Part shown: in pieces, positions 51,918 to 61,391 of the stretch
Layout of the letters: each line of letters starts with the position of its first letter
How positions within the stretch are numbered: position 1 is the first letter of the stretch
NCBI GenBank assembly: GCA_029067085.1
Contig: JAIEFE010000008.1
Location: 1-64,000, forward strand
DNA: 64,000 nucleotides
Reading direction: 5' to 3'
Origin: Lachnospiraceae bacterium
GTDB lineage: Bacteria; Bacillota; Clostridia; Lachnospirales; Lachnospiraceae
Translations under genes and position numbers: made by a program
The notes under the pieces: generated by a model
The model's input: only the letters and a program-made list of their open reading frames with translations
Told to the model about the DNA's origin: nothing
Databases searched by the model: none

Positions 51918-53192
51918 CTAATCATTCATTACATCTGCTGTATGCTCTACATAAAGTTGCCGGATTGCTTCAATGGAACCAAGACCTGTAATCTGTGCAT
52001 CCACGCTCTCAAAATTTCCGGAAGCCTTGAACATACTGAGCCACGAATCCTCATCTTCTCCCGCCATATCATTGTGAGCGTGGTCACCTGCTACCACCAT
52101 CAACGGACGAAGTATTACCTTTGTATAACCTGCCCGCGTCACAGCATCTATCACTGCCTCACAAGCTGTTTCCTCCGGATCGCCTTCTACTGTTCCAACA
52201 AATGCATTGACACAGCCGATGTCCGTGAATTGTGTCTGCATCTGGCTGTAACTCACCTTTGCCGTATGGTAAGTACCATGTCCCAGAAATACAAATGCCG
52301 TGCCGTCTTCCTGTGCTTCCGCCAGACTTCCATAGCCTGCGTCCGCCACGGCTGCCGCAAGAATCGCATCCGCTACCCTTGCCTTGTCCTCATTGACGAC
52401 CGATGCATCTGCGCCGACCTCGCCAAGAAGCGGCTCCGCAACCTTTACTGTTTCAAACTGGTCCCTGTATGCTTCCACTGCCTCCATCAATTCATCATAC
52501 TCTGCTCCATGCATCAGATGAGTAGGCTGCAATACCAGATTTTTCACTCCGTTTGCCACTGCACGATCCAATGCCTGATCCATGTTATCGATGAACTCAC
52601 CGTCGCGCGCCTGCACATGGTTGATGATAATCTGTGCCGTAAAAGCTCTTCTTACAGACCAGTCAGGATTTGCCGCCTGTATTGCATCCTCAATTCCTTT
52701 GATATCGTCAACACGGCTGCCGTTAAAGGAAGTACCGAAGCTGACTACCAGAATCTCATTTTCTCCGATATCATCCTGATTTCTCGGATCATCTTTGGAA
52801 GCGTCGCCTGTATCCCTGCCAAAATAATCGGGATCAGCCTCTTCTCCTTCCACCAATTCTTTCTGGGCATCCGTCAGCGCATCCCATGCCGCTTTTGCTT
52901 GCGCACACTGCGCATCGGTATCTTCTGTTCTCTGCTGCACATAGATTGCATCAATCAATGCGGCAACTTCATCCGCCGCTGCCTGATCAGAAACAGTATC
53001 ATCTTCCACTATCGGTTCGTCCGCCTGTTCCTGGTTTTCCATCTCTACTTCCGATTTTGCAATCTCCGAACTTTGCGGTTCCGTCTGAACGGTATTTTCC
53101 GCCGACGTCGGAGTATCCTTTGAGCATCCCGTCAATGCCAGTGAACTGATCATGACACCAGTCAATAAAGCTGCTAATAATTTCTTTTTCAT
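51918..53192 (-). CDS. cbiK: CbiK-type sirohydrochlorin cobaltochelatase, predicted lipoprotein
   Basis: Lipobox ISSLALTGC; chelatase motifs LVVSFGTSFNGSR, FLGHGTYHTAK, LMVVAGDHAHNDMAG. Confidence 0.93.
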   Translation of the reverse strand: MKKKLLAALLTGVMISSLALTGCSKDTPTSAENTVQTEPQSSEIAKSEVEMENQEQADEPIVEDDTVSDQAAADEVAALIDAIYVQQRTEDTDAQCAQAKAAWDALTDAQKELVEGEEADPDYFGRDTGDASKDDPRNQDDIGENEILVVSFGTSFNGSRVDDIKGIEDAIQAANPDWSVRRAFTAQIIINHVQARDGEFIDNMDQALDRAVANGVKNLVLQPTHLMHGAEYDELMEAVEAYRDQFETVKVAEPLLGEVGADASVVNEDKARVADAILAAAVADAGYGSLAEAQEDGTAFVFLGHGTYHTAKVSYSQMQTQFTDIGCVNAFVGTVEGDPEETACEAVIDAVTRAGYTKVILRPLMVVAGDHAHNDMAGEDEDSWLSMFKASGNFESVDAQITGLGSIEAIRQLYVEHTADVMND

Positions 53193-53245
53193 CTTTTTCT
53201 CCTCTTCTTTCCCTGTCATGATACAAGGAATTTTTATATTTGTAT

Positions 53246-53285
53246 CAAAAAATCCTCTACCGAAACATAACTACGGTAAAGGATT
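53246..53285 (-). terminator. Leader terminator between cobalamin riboswitch and cbiK
   Basis: Minus strand AATCCTTTACCG-tagttatgttt-CGGTAGAGGATT followed by TTTT. Confidence 0.82.
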
Positions 53286-53399
53286 CGTACACAAAATAAG
53301 CCTGCCGAATACGCAGATGCAAACAATAGTCCATCGTATCTTCAGCAAGTTTAAAACGTACAACCAGTTACTCGTGGTTTGAAACAAATGTTTCCGTAC

Positions 53400-53578
53400 A
53401 GCATGCAGGCAGGTCTCCCGGCTTAAAGATCATCACATCGGCCGTCTTCCCAGTTTCCCAGTGACATATCGGCTTCTACTCCCTAATTACGGTGACGAGT
53501 TCGTACAGGATTTGCACCTGTTTCCCTTTTCACCAAAACCAATGCTCATTTCACGCATTGTTTTGACACCTGTATGCT
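53400..53578 (-). ncRNA. Cobalamin riboswitch
   Basis: Minus strand contains ACAGGTGTC, GGGAAACAGGTGCAAATCCTGTACGAACTCGTCACCGTAA, GAAGCCGATATGTCACTGGG and GCCGGGAGACCTGCCTGCATGC, typical of the B12 aptamer core. Confidence 0.95.
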
Positions 53579-53595
53579 ATTATTCAATTGAACAA

Positions 53596-53624
53596 AGTAT
53601 AACTATATTTTTTCTTTCTGTCAA
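53596..53624 (-). promoter_or_regulatory. Consensus promoter TTGACA-N17-TATACT for the riboswitch operon
   Basis: Minus-strand TTGACA GAAAGAAAAAATATAGT TATACT, just upstream of the riboswitch and downstream of the cbiL stop. Confidence 0.82.
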
Positions 53625-53666
53625 TACGGGTAAAATATCTCTATCAGATAATCCGGCTTCTCTATC

Positions 53667-54359
53667 TTATAGTTCTCCTGTCTCTTTGCTAATAATCAGC
53701 GAATAATATCCCGCCGCATCCGGCATATCGGCAACCTGAAAATAAACCTGTTCTTCCTTCATTCCGCAATTTTCAACCATAACCGCAGAACGTCCGCTCT
53801 TCTTTATGAGTTCCTTGATTTCTTTCATTTTGCTTCCCGCTTTCATTAAAACATAGGTTCCTGAATCCGAAAAGGATTCTTTCATACCTTGCACAGCCGG
53901 AACAATATGAATCTGTTCATTTCCCACGGCCAGCGGCACATCTACTGTTGCTGCTGCCGCACAAAAAGACGGTACTCCGCTAATCAATTGTGTCCGAAAT
54001 CCATCTTTTTCCACAATCTGCTGAATGTAGGTAAAGGTAGAATAGATTGCAGGGTCTCCCAGTGTAAGAAATATAATATTATTTCCTTCTTTCAAAAGTA
54101 TTTCTAGCATTTCTGCATTTTCCCTATGACATTTCCCTTGTACTTCCTTATCTCGTGTCATAGGCATATGGACAGGAATCAACTGCTTGTCCGCAAGCTC
54201 CGGAACTGCTGCAACGGCGATTCTATATGCAGTTGTTTCCCTTGGTCTTTCTCCCGGAAAAGCAACTATATTATTTTCTTTGATCAACCTGACAGCCTTT
54301 AATGTCATAAGCTCCGGATCTCCCGGGCCGACTCCCACTCCATACAATATTCCACTCAT
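53667..54359 (-). CDS. cbiL: Precorrin-2 C20-methyltransferase
   Basis: LYGVGVGPGDPELMTLKAVRLIKENNIVAFPG...FLTLGDPAIYSTFTYIQQIV...SGVPSFCAAAA. Confidence 0.95.
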   Translation of the reverse strand: MSGILYGVGVGPGDPELMTLKAVRLIKENNIVAFPGERPRETTAYRIAVAAVPELADKQLIPVHMPMTRDKEVQGKCHRENAEMLEILLKEGNNIIFLTLGDPAIYSTFTYIQQIVEKDGFRTQLISGVPSFCAAAATVDVPLAVGNEQIHIVPAVQGMKESFSDSGTYVLMKAGSKMKEIKELIKKSGRSAVMVENCGMKEEQVYFQVADMPDAAGYYSLIISKETGEL

Positions 54360-54426
54360 ATATCAACAACCTCCCCGCCCAACCGTTTTCTCTGTCATAC
54401 TTCCCACTGCGGTCCACATAAGCAGA

Positions 54427-54452
54427 AAGTTCCGCGCCGAAGCGTGGAACTT
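54427..54452 (-). repeat. 11-bp UUCG-loop hairpin between GGDEF-EAL gene and cbiL
   Basis: Minus strand AAGTTCCACGC-TTCG-GCGCGGAACTT; only a short T-rich tail, so terminator function is uncertain. Confidence 0.7.
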
Positions 54453-54469
54453 AAAACAGCATAACCTAC

Positions 54470-56212
54470 CTAATTTTTCTCTTTTAACAGCGCAAAGACT
54501 TCCTCCGCAGGCATGGGCTTTGCATAGTAATATCCCTGCACCTGATCGCAGCCGATGCTTCGCAGAAGATCCACCTGCTCCTTTGTCTCCACGCCTTCTG
54601 CCAAAAGCTCCAGTCCCAGCTTGTTGGACATGGCGACCACCTGCTCTAATATGAGTTTCCCTTTATCGGAGACCATCATGTTTTCCATGAACCGCTTATC
54701 CAGCTTGATCACATCGAAGGGCGTTTCCAAAAGAATGTTCAGAGAGGAATAGCCGCTTCCGAAGTCGTCCATCAGAAGTTTAAACCCTTCCTCCTTGAGT
54801 TGGAGCGCTTTCTGACTCACCTGCCGGTCGTCCACCGTCTCCGTGATCTCCAGTTCCAGAAGTTGTCTGGAAATCCCGGTTCTTGTGATCATATCATCCA
54901 GTACCAGAATGCATTCATCATCTCTCAGATGGGTTCTGGAGACATTCACAGAGATTGGACAAGGATCCATGTTTTCCTCCTCACACCGTTTAATAAAACG
55001 GCATGCCTCCTCCCATATATAATAATCCACCTTGCGGATAAACCCATTCTCCTCCAGGATCGGAATAAACTGATTCGGATAGATCATGCCACGTTCCGGA
55101 TGCTTCCATCTCACCAGAGCCTCCGCGCCAATGATCTCATTTTGAGCAATGCTGTACTTGGGCTGCAGATACATCTGGAACTGCCGCTCCGTGATCGCCG
55201 CCTGCATATTTTCCTCAATAAACCTTCTATTATACAGAGAATCCTTAAACTGCTCCTTATAAAAGATGATATTGCCCATCATACTGGCTTTCGCCGTTTT
55301 TCTTGCCATAGCGGCGCGGTCTTCCATCTGCCGCAGTTCCATCTGCCTGTCCTCCACCGTATACACACCGTAGGACATCTGCAGCTTTACATCCTTGAAA
55401 ATATTGATCCTGCCATTCAGCTCCTGTATAAGAGCCACCAGTTCCTCTTCCCTGTCATACTCTGTTACCACGATAAATACGTCGCTGTTTAGGTTTACAT
55501 AAAATTGTCTCTCGTTACAGAGCTCCTGAAGCTGCTTCAGGATGAAATCCAAAACCTCATCACCAAATTTCTCTCCATAAAGGTCATTAATGATCTTAAA
55601 TTTGCGAATATCAAACTGAATAAACCCGATATTCCTCTTTGATTCCAGCAGAAGATCATTGACATTCCTCCGAAAACGGCGCACTCTGCCAATTCTTTTG
55701 AGAACCACCTGCATCTCGTCATTATGCGGGATATCCTCCGGTGCGATATTGCTTTCCGACATATCTTTCAGATATTCTGCCAGCATATCCTCCAGAATCT
55801 CAATGCTGACATTGAGCGCTCTGGGGCATCTTTGCAGGATCAACCCTTCCTTACGGATGACAGCCATCTCCTCCGGAATGGAAATATCCTTACCAAGAAT
55901 CTCCCTGCACTCCGTTACGCCTTCCATCCGCTCCGTAAAGCGTCTGATAAACTCCTCTGTTTTTTTATTGCCATAGACCTCCCGTTCCGTATCCTGGGAA
56001 TCATAAAAGCCAAGTGCCATGCCAAGCACCAGCAGGGACCCGGTAATACAGCCGCAGACGCCGCCCTGTCGCATGCCACCGCCAAAGCAGGTGCTGATCT
56101 TAAACGCCGTCTTCAGATCCAACCCGAAATCCGATGCAAAAGCACCGAACAATGCCTGAGAACAATGGTATTTCTGATGTAAAAGCTTCTCCGCCTTCTC
56201 TCTATGCGTCAT
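54470..56212 (-). CDS. C_GCAxxG_C_C redox domain - degenerate GGDEF - EAL fusion protein
   Basis: N-terminal STCFGGGMRQGGVCGCITGSLLVLGMALG; GGDEF site replaced by NSDVF; EAL with EALVRW, MDDFGSGYSSLN, AEGVETKEQ. Confidence 0.88.
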   Translation of the reverse strand: MTHREKAEKLLHQKYHCSQALFGAFASDFGLDLKTAFKISTCFGGGMRQGGVCGCITGSLLVLGMALGFYDSQDTEREVYGNKKTEEFIRRFTERMEGVTECREILGKDISIPEEMAVIRKEGLILQRCPRALNVSIEILEDMLAEYLKDMSESNIAPEDIPHNDEMQVVLKRIGRVRRFRRNVNDLLLESKRNIGFIQFDIRKFKIINDLYGEKFGDEVLDFILKQLQELCNERQFYVNLNSDVFIVVTEYDREEELVALIQELNGRINIFKDVKLQMSYGVYTVEDRQMELRQMEDRAAMARKTAKASMMGNIIFYKEQFKDSLYNRRFIEENMQAAITERQFQMYLQPKYSIAQNEIIGAEALVRWKHPERGMIYPNQFIPILEENGFIRKVDYYIWEEACRFIKRCEEENMDPCPISVNVSRTHLRDDECILVLDDMITRTGISRQLLELEITETVDDRQVSQKALQLKEEGFKLLMDDFGSGYSSLNILLETPFDVIKLDKRFMENMMVSDKGKLILEQVVAMSNKLGLELLAEGVETKEQVDLLRSIGCDQVQGYYYAKPMPAEEVFALLKEKN

Positions 56213-56408
56213 ATTTTAACCCATCCCACTTTATTTCTATAAGCTCTTCCCTATATTTTTTATTTTACCAAATAAAAACTTTATTGTGAAGTTCAAGCTC
56301 TGTTTTTGTCAAAATCATCGCAAAACTGCCTTTCTTTTGCTATAATCATACTATCAGATAATTAAGCTGCACGCCAGCGCAGGAAACCACCCTGACACGG
56401 AGGTAACT

Positions 56409-57896
56409 ATGTTTCAAATAACTGACAAAGCAAGCTATCTATCGGAGATTGACCGGGTGATCGCACAAGGACCCTACCGGGACGACTGGGCATCCCTGAC
56501 AGCCTTTCAGACTCCCCTTTGGTTTCAAGAAGCTAAATTCGGCATCTTTATTCACTGGGGTCTCTACAGTGTGCCGGCCTATAACAATGAATGGTATTCC
56601 CGTAATATGTATGTTCAGGGATCTCCCGAATACGAGCATCATATCAAAACCTACGGTCCTCATAAGGACTTTGGCTACAAAGATTTTATTCCCCTTTTTA
56701 AAGCCGAAAAATTTGACCCTGATCACTGGGCGGAAACCTTTTCGAAGGCGGGCGCAAACTATGTGATCCCCGTGGCGGAACATCACGACGGCTTCCAGAT
56801 GTATCAGAGCAGCCTTTCCAAATACAATGCTGCGCAAATGGGACCGAAACGGGATATCCTGGGCGAATTGAAGACTGCCTGCGAAAAGCGGGGAATGCTC
56901 TTCGGTGCCTCCAGTCACCGGGCGGAGCATCACTGGTTTATGGGAAGAGGTAAAGACTTCGACAGTGACATCAAAGAGCCCCTCTCCTGCGGCGATTTCT
57001 ACTGGCCCTCGGAGCAGACTCAGCCCGATCATCAAGATCTATTCGCAAAGCCCTACCCTGACAGGGAATTTCTGGAGGACTGGCTTTGCCGCACTTGCGA
57101 GATCATCGACCGCTATGAGCCAAAGCTCCTCTATTTCGACTGGTGGATCCAGCATGAAGCTTACAAACCCTATCTGAAAAAGATTACGGCTTACTGCTAT
57201 AATCGGGCAGCCGAAAATGGGTACCAGGCCGCTGTCTGCTACAAACACGATGCTATGGCATTTGGCAGCGGTATTGTGGATGTGGAGCGCGGAAAGTTTG
57301 CGGACGCAAAGCCCTACCCCTGGCAGACCGACACCGCCATCGCCAGAAATTCCTGGTGTCACACCACCACCCTTGACTACAAGAGCAGTAATGAGATCCT
57401 CTGCTATCTTCTGGATGTTGTCAGCAAAAACGGCAATCTCTTGCTCAACGTTGGCCCGAAAGCGGACGGCAGCTTTGCTGATGAGGATGCCGCTATCCTA
57501 CAGGATATCGGCGCGTGGCTGTCTGTAAACGAGGAGGCCATCTATCGGGCAAAGCCCTGGCGTCACGCGGCGGAAGGCCCGACGAAAGAGACGGAAGGGC
57601 AGTTTTCTGACGCCACAGCCACAAGCTACACCGAAGAGGATTTCCGTTTTACAGCAGGAAACGGCTGTATCTACGCCGCCTGCCTGCGATGTCCCAAGGA
57701 CGGGAATTTCCTGATCCGCTCCCTCGGACGTTCTGCGGATCCCAACAAACCGAATTTCCACGGCATCATCCGTGATGTGGAGTTTTTAGGCTTTCCCGAA
57801 AAGCCGCAGTTTGCCATTGACGATGCAGGGCTGCATCTTACTGCTCGCAGCGTAAAGAGCGACTTCCCCGTGGTGTGCAAGATTTTTGTGGAATAG
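56409..57896 (+). CDS. Alpha-L-fucosidase (GH29), apparently without signal peptide
   Basis: TPLWFQEAKFGIFIHWGLYSVPAYNNEWYSRNMY...AKYVIPVAEHHDGFQMY-like motif (NYVIPVAEHHDGFQMYQSS), LYFDWWIQ, LLNVGPKADGSF. Confidence 0.93.
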   Translation: MFQITDKASYLSEIDRVIAQGPYRDDWASLTAFQTPLWFQEAKFGIFIHWGLYSVPAYNNEWYSRNMYVQGSPEYEHHIKTYGPHKDFGYKDFIPLFKAEKFDPDHWAETFSKAGANYVIPVAEHHDGFQMYQSSLSKYNAAQMGPKRDILGELKTACEKRGMLFGASSHRAEHHWFMGRGKDFDSDIKEPLSCGDFYWPSEQTQPDHQDLFAKPYPDREFLEDWLCRTCEIIDRYEPKLLYFDWWIQHEAYKPYLKKITAYCYNRAAENGYQAAVCYKHDAMAFGSGIVDVERGKFADAKPYPWQTDTAIARNSWCHTTTLDYKSSNEILCYLLDVVSKNGNLLLNVGPKADGSFADEDAAILQDIGAWLSVNEEAIYRAKPWRHAAEGPTKETEGQFSDATATSYTEEDFRFTAGNGCIYAACLRCPKDGNFLIRSLGRSADPNKPNFHGIIRDVEFLGFPEKPQFAIDDAGLHLTARSVKSDFPVVCKIFVE

Positions 57897-57932
57897 AAAG
57901 TCATAAACAAAAGATACAGTCTGCCATATAGA

Positions 57933-57962
57933 AAAGGCGCCGATCAAAGGATCGACGCCTTA
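57933..57962. terminator. Bidirectional terminator between fucosidase (+) and tpiA (-)
   Basis: AAGGCGCCGATC-AAAG-GATCGACGCCTT stem-loop. Confidence 0.75.
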
Positions 57963-57980
57963 ATCATTACATTATGGATA

Positions 57981-58727
57981 TTAAGCGTTTACGATCTGAC
58001 CAAAGTCAGGCTTCAAGGAAGCGCCGCCGATCAGGCCGCCGTCAATATCGGGCTTGGATAACAGCTCCGCCGCATTGGAAGCGTTCATGGAACCGCCATA
58101 CTGGATGCGTACAGCCTCTGCGGTAGCCGCGTCATACATCTCAGCGATACAGTCACGGATGCCCTTGCAGACTTCCTGCGCCTGATCGGAAGTAGCGGTC
58201 TTGCCGGTTCCGATCGCCCAGATAGGCTCATATGCGATGACCATGCCCTTTACCTGGTCAGCGGTAACGCCTGCCAGATCGGACTTGATCTGCAATCTGA
58301 TCCAATCCATGGTAACGTTCATCTCTCTCTGCTCTAAGGACTCGCCGCAGCAGAGGATCGGGGTAATACCTGCCTCTAATGCCTTTAACACCTTCTTGTT
58401 CAGGAAAGCGTCGTCCTCCTTAAAGTACTCTCTTCTCTCGGAATGGCCGATGATCACATACTCGACGCCCGCATCCTTCAACATGGGAGCGGAAATCTCG
58501 CCCGTATATGCGCCCTTATCCTCAATATAGAAGTTCTCAGCACCTACATGCACGTTGGTACCCTTCACAGCCTCAGCCACGGGTACAATGTCGATAGCAG
58601 GTACACAGTAAACGACGTCAACCGCATCATTCACTACCAGATCCTTTAAAGTCGCGCAGAGCGCTACAGCCTCGCTGGGAGTCATGTTCATCTTCCAGTT
58701 TCCGGCAATAATTCTTCTTCTAGCCAT
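57981..58727 (-). CDS. tpiA: Triosephosphate isomerase
   Basis: [16 protein letters not shown]...[12 protein letters not shown]...[14 protein letters not shown]. Start refined from 58784. Confidence 0.98.
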   Translation of the reverse strand: MARRRIIAGNWKMNMTPSEAVALCATLKDLVVNDAVDVVYCVPAIDIVPVAEAVKGTNVHVGAENFYIEDKGAYTGEISAPMLKDAGVEYVIIGHSERREYFKEDDAFLNKKVLKALEAGITPILCCGESLEQREMNVTMDWIRLQIKSDLAGVTADQVKGMVIAYEPIWAIGTGKTATSDQAQEVCKGIRDCIAEMYDAATAEAVRIQYGGSMNASNAAELLSKPDIDGGLIGGASLKPDFGQIVNA

Positions 58728-58787
58728 GATTCTATTCTCCTTATTTTTCTCTATTATGCGCAGAGCCTCGAAATTGCTGCGCAATTC

Positions 58788-60020
58788 CTACTTATCGTCT
58801 GCTGCAACAACGCCGGGAAGCTCTTTGCCCTCAAGGAACTCAAGGGAAGCGCCGCCGCCTGTGGAGATGTGGGACATCTTATCTGCAAAGCCAAGCTGGT
58901 TACAAGCAGCCGCAGAATCGCCGCCGCCGATGATGGTGGTAGCGTCCGTCTCAGCCAGCGCCTTTGCTACAGCGATGGTACCCTTTGCCAGAGTCGGGTT
59001 CTCAAACACGCCCATAGGCCCATTCCATACAACGGTCTTTGCGGATTTCACTGCATCTGCAAACAGCTCCTGCGTCTTAGGACCGATATCAAGACCTTCC
59101 TTGTCAGCGGGAATCTTGTCGGAGTCTACATACTCAACATCAACAGGGCCGTCGATGGGATTCGGGAAGCCGGATGCCACGCCGGTGTCGATGGGAAGCA
59201 GCAGCTTTTTGCCGAGCTTCTCAGCCTTAGCCATCATTTCCTTACAGTAGTCAAGCTTCTCCTCGTCTACCAGAGAGTTACCGATCTCATAACCCTGCGC
59301 TTTTAAGAAGGTGAATGCCATACCGCCGCCGATGATCAGGGTGTCGCATTTCTCAAGCAGGTTGTTGATCACGTTCAGCTTGTCGGCAACCTTTGCGCCG
59401 CCCAGGATCGCCACGAAAGGACGTACAGGATTCTCTACGGCATTGCCCAGGAAGTCGATTTCCTTCTGCATCAGATAACCAACCGCATTCTCGCCGCCTT
59501 TTTCAGAGATATACTTGGTGACAACCGCAACGGAAGCGTGCGCTCTGTGTGCGGAACCGAAAGCATCACATACATAAACGTCAGCCAGATCAGCCAGCTC
59601 CTTTGCAAAAGCCTCGCCTGCATCACCGGGCTTGGTCTCCTCTTTGCCACGGAAACGGGTATTCTGTAAAAGCACCACGTCGCCCTCATTCATAGCCGCT
59701 ACAGCCGCCGTAGCTGCCTCGCCGGTCACGTTGTCGTCCTTTACGAAGTTAACAGGCTTGCCAAGCTTCTCGGAAAGTCTCTCCGCCACAGGTGCCAGAG
59801 ACTCGCCCTCGTTGGGGCCGTTCTTTACCTTGCCCAGGTGGGAGCAAAGAATCACCTTGCCGCCGTCAGCAAGTAATTTCTTAATGGTAGGCAGTGCAGC
59901 CACGATACGGGTCTCGTCCGTGATCTTGCCCTCCTTTAAGGGTACGTTAAAGTCACATCTTACCAGGACGCGCTTGCCCTTAACATTGATATCATCTACA
60001 GATTTCTTATTCAATGACAT
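58788..60020 (-). CDS. pgk: Phosphoglycerate kinase
   Basis: [24 protein letters not shown]...[17 protein letters not shown]...[18 protein letters not shown]. Confidence 0.98.
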   Translation of the reverse strand: MSLNKKSVDDINVKGKRVLVRCDFNVPLKEGKITDETRIVAALPTIKKLLADGGKVILCSHLGKVKNGPNEGESLAPVAERLSEKLGKPVNFVKDDNVTGEAATAAVAAMNEGDVVLLQNTRFRGKEETKPGDAGEAFAKELADLADVYVCDAFGSAHRAHASVAVVTKYISEKGGENAVGYLMQKEIDFLGNAVENPVRPFVAILGGAKVADKLNVINNLLEKCDTLIIGGGMAFTFLKAQGYEIGNSLVDEEKLDYCKEMMAKAEKLGKKLLLPIDTGVASGFPNPIDGPVDVEYVDSDKIPADKEGLDIGPKTQELFADAVKSAKTVVWNGPMGVFENPTLAKGTIAVAKALAETDATTIIGGGDSAAACNQLGFADKMSHISTGGGASLEFLEGKELPGVVAADDK

Positions 60021-60167
60021 TTGTGTTTCCTCCTAATTTTTATTTTATTTCCATATGCGGCCTTAACCGTATATGAGAAGAGACCCGGCCCAGCGGCCGA
60101 GCCTCTAAAATCTTCATTACATTTCATTTTTCATGCACAGGTTTGTGCTTTTTCAAACCCATTCGTG

Positions 60168-60218
60168 CCGAGCCTGCGAAGCAGCGCTCGTGAAGTTAAT
60201 TCCGAAGGAATTTACTTC
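60168..60218. repeat. Second copy of tandem hairpin element: CGAGCCTGC-GAA-GCAGCGCTCG then GAAGTTAATTCC-GAA-GGAATTTACTTC
   Basis: Same architecture as 102-150 with different stem sequences. Distal end shares one base with the gap stop codon. Confidence 0.85.
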
Positions 60219-61219
60219 TATGCTAACTCAGAGAAGTACTTGATGGTACGAACCATCTGAGAGGTGTAGCTGTTCTCATTGTCATACCAGGAAACAACCT
60301 GAACCAGATTGTCCTCGCCTACCATGGTCTGGGTAGCATCGAAGATGGAACCATAGGTGCTGCCGATGATATCGGAAGAAACGATCTCATCCTCGTTGTA
60401 ACCGAAGGACTCGGTAGCTGCTGCCTTCATAGCTGCATTGATCTCTTCCTTGGTAACAGACTTCTCTACGGTTGCAACCAGAATGGTGGTGGAACCTGTA
60501 GGAGTGGGAACACGCTGTGCGGAACCGATCAGCTTGCCGTTCAGCTCAGGGATAACAAGACCGATAGCCTTAGCTGCGCCTGTGCTGTTGGGAACGATGT
60601 TCACTGCGCCTGCGCGGGATCTTCTCAGGTCACCCTTTCTCTGAGGACCGTCAAGGATCATCTGATCACCTGTGTAAGCATGGATGGTGCTCATGATACC
60701 GGACTTGATGGTAGCCAGATCATTCAGAGCCTTAGCCATGGGTGCCAGGCAGTTTGTGGTACAGGAAGCTGCGGAAATGATGGTATCCGAAGCCTTCAGT
60801 GTCTCGTGGTTTACATTGTATACGATAGTAGGAAGATCGTTTCCTGCGGGAGCAGAGATAACAACCTTTCTTGCGCCTGCATTGATGTGTGCCTGAGCCT
60901 TCTCCTTGCTGGTGTAGAAACCGGAGCACTCCAACACAACGTCAACCTTGAGCTCACCCCAAGGACAGTTGTTTGCATCGGGCTCTTTGTAGATCTTTAA
61001 TGTCTTACCGTCAACCGTGATGGAATCCTCGCCTGCGGATACGGTATCAGCCAGAGCGTATTTACCCTGAGAAGAATCGTACTTTAACAGATGTGCCAGC
61101 ATCTTCGGGCTTGTCAGATCGTTGATCGCTACAACCTCATAACCCGCTGCACCAAACATCTGTCTGAATGCAAGACGACCGATACGGCCAAAACCATTGA
61201 TTGCTACTCTTACTGCCAT
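60218..61219 (-). CDS. gap: Glyceraldehyde-3-phosphate dehydrogenase
   Basis: [17 protein letters not shown]...[17 protein letters not shown]...[18 protein letters not shown]. Confidence 0.98.
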   Translation of the reverse strand: MAVRVAINGFGRIGRLAFRQMFGAAGYEVVAINDLTSPKMLAHLLKYDSSQGKYALADTVSAGEDSITVDGKTLKIYKEPDANNCPWGELKVDVVLECSGFYTSKEKAQAHINAGARKVVISAPAGNDLPTIVYNVNHETLKASDTIISAASCTTNCLAPMAKALNDLATIKSGIMSTIHAYTGDQMILDGPQRKGDLRRSRAGAVNIVPNSTGAAKAIGLVIPELNGKLIGSAQRVPTPTGSTTILVATVEKSVTKEEINAAMKAAATESFGYNEDEIVSSDIIGSTYGSIFDATQTMVGEDNLVQVVSWYDNENSYTSQMVRTIKYFSELA

Positions 61220-61267
61220 TTTTCGTTCCTCCTAATATTGATTTTTTATAGCTTTTACTATATAATC

Positions 61268-61307
61268 TTGTCAATCTGATTGGGAAAGATTGACAAAATT
61301 TTGTCAA
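61268..61307. promoter_or_regulatory. Iterated TTGTCAA/TTGACAA palindromes in gap / PHP divergent promoter region
   Basis: TTGTCAATC-N11-GATTGACAA overlapping the perfect 18-bp palindrome TTGACAAAATTTTGTCAA. Confidence 0.65.
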
Positions 61308-61391
61308 CGATTTCATTTTACCCAATTTGTCCCAAAAATTCAAGACGTAAATCTAAAAATATTTCAGATTTGCGGGGAAAGAGACAACACT

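Noticed and set aside
51753-53123. 456-aa + strand ORF opposite the cbiK and tandem-repeat lipoprotein genes
   Set aside because: Cys/His/Ile-rich shadow translation with no domain signature; the minus strand has clear CbiK motifs.
54360-54470. Second cobalamin riboswitch upstream of cbiL
   Set aside because: Only a UUCG-loop hairpin is present; no B12-box or aptamer core was found in this interval.
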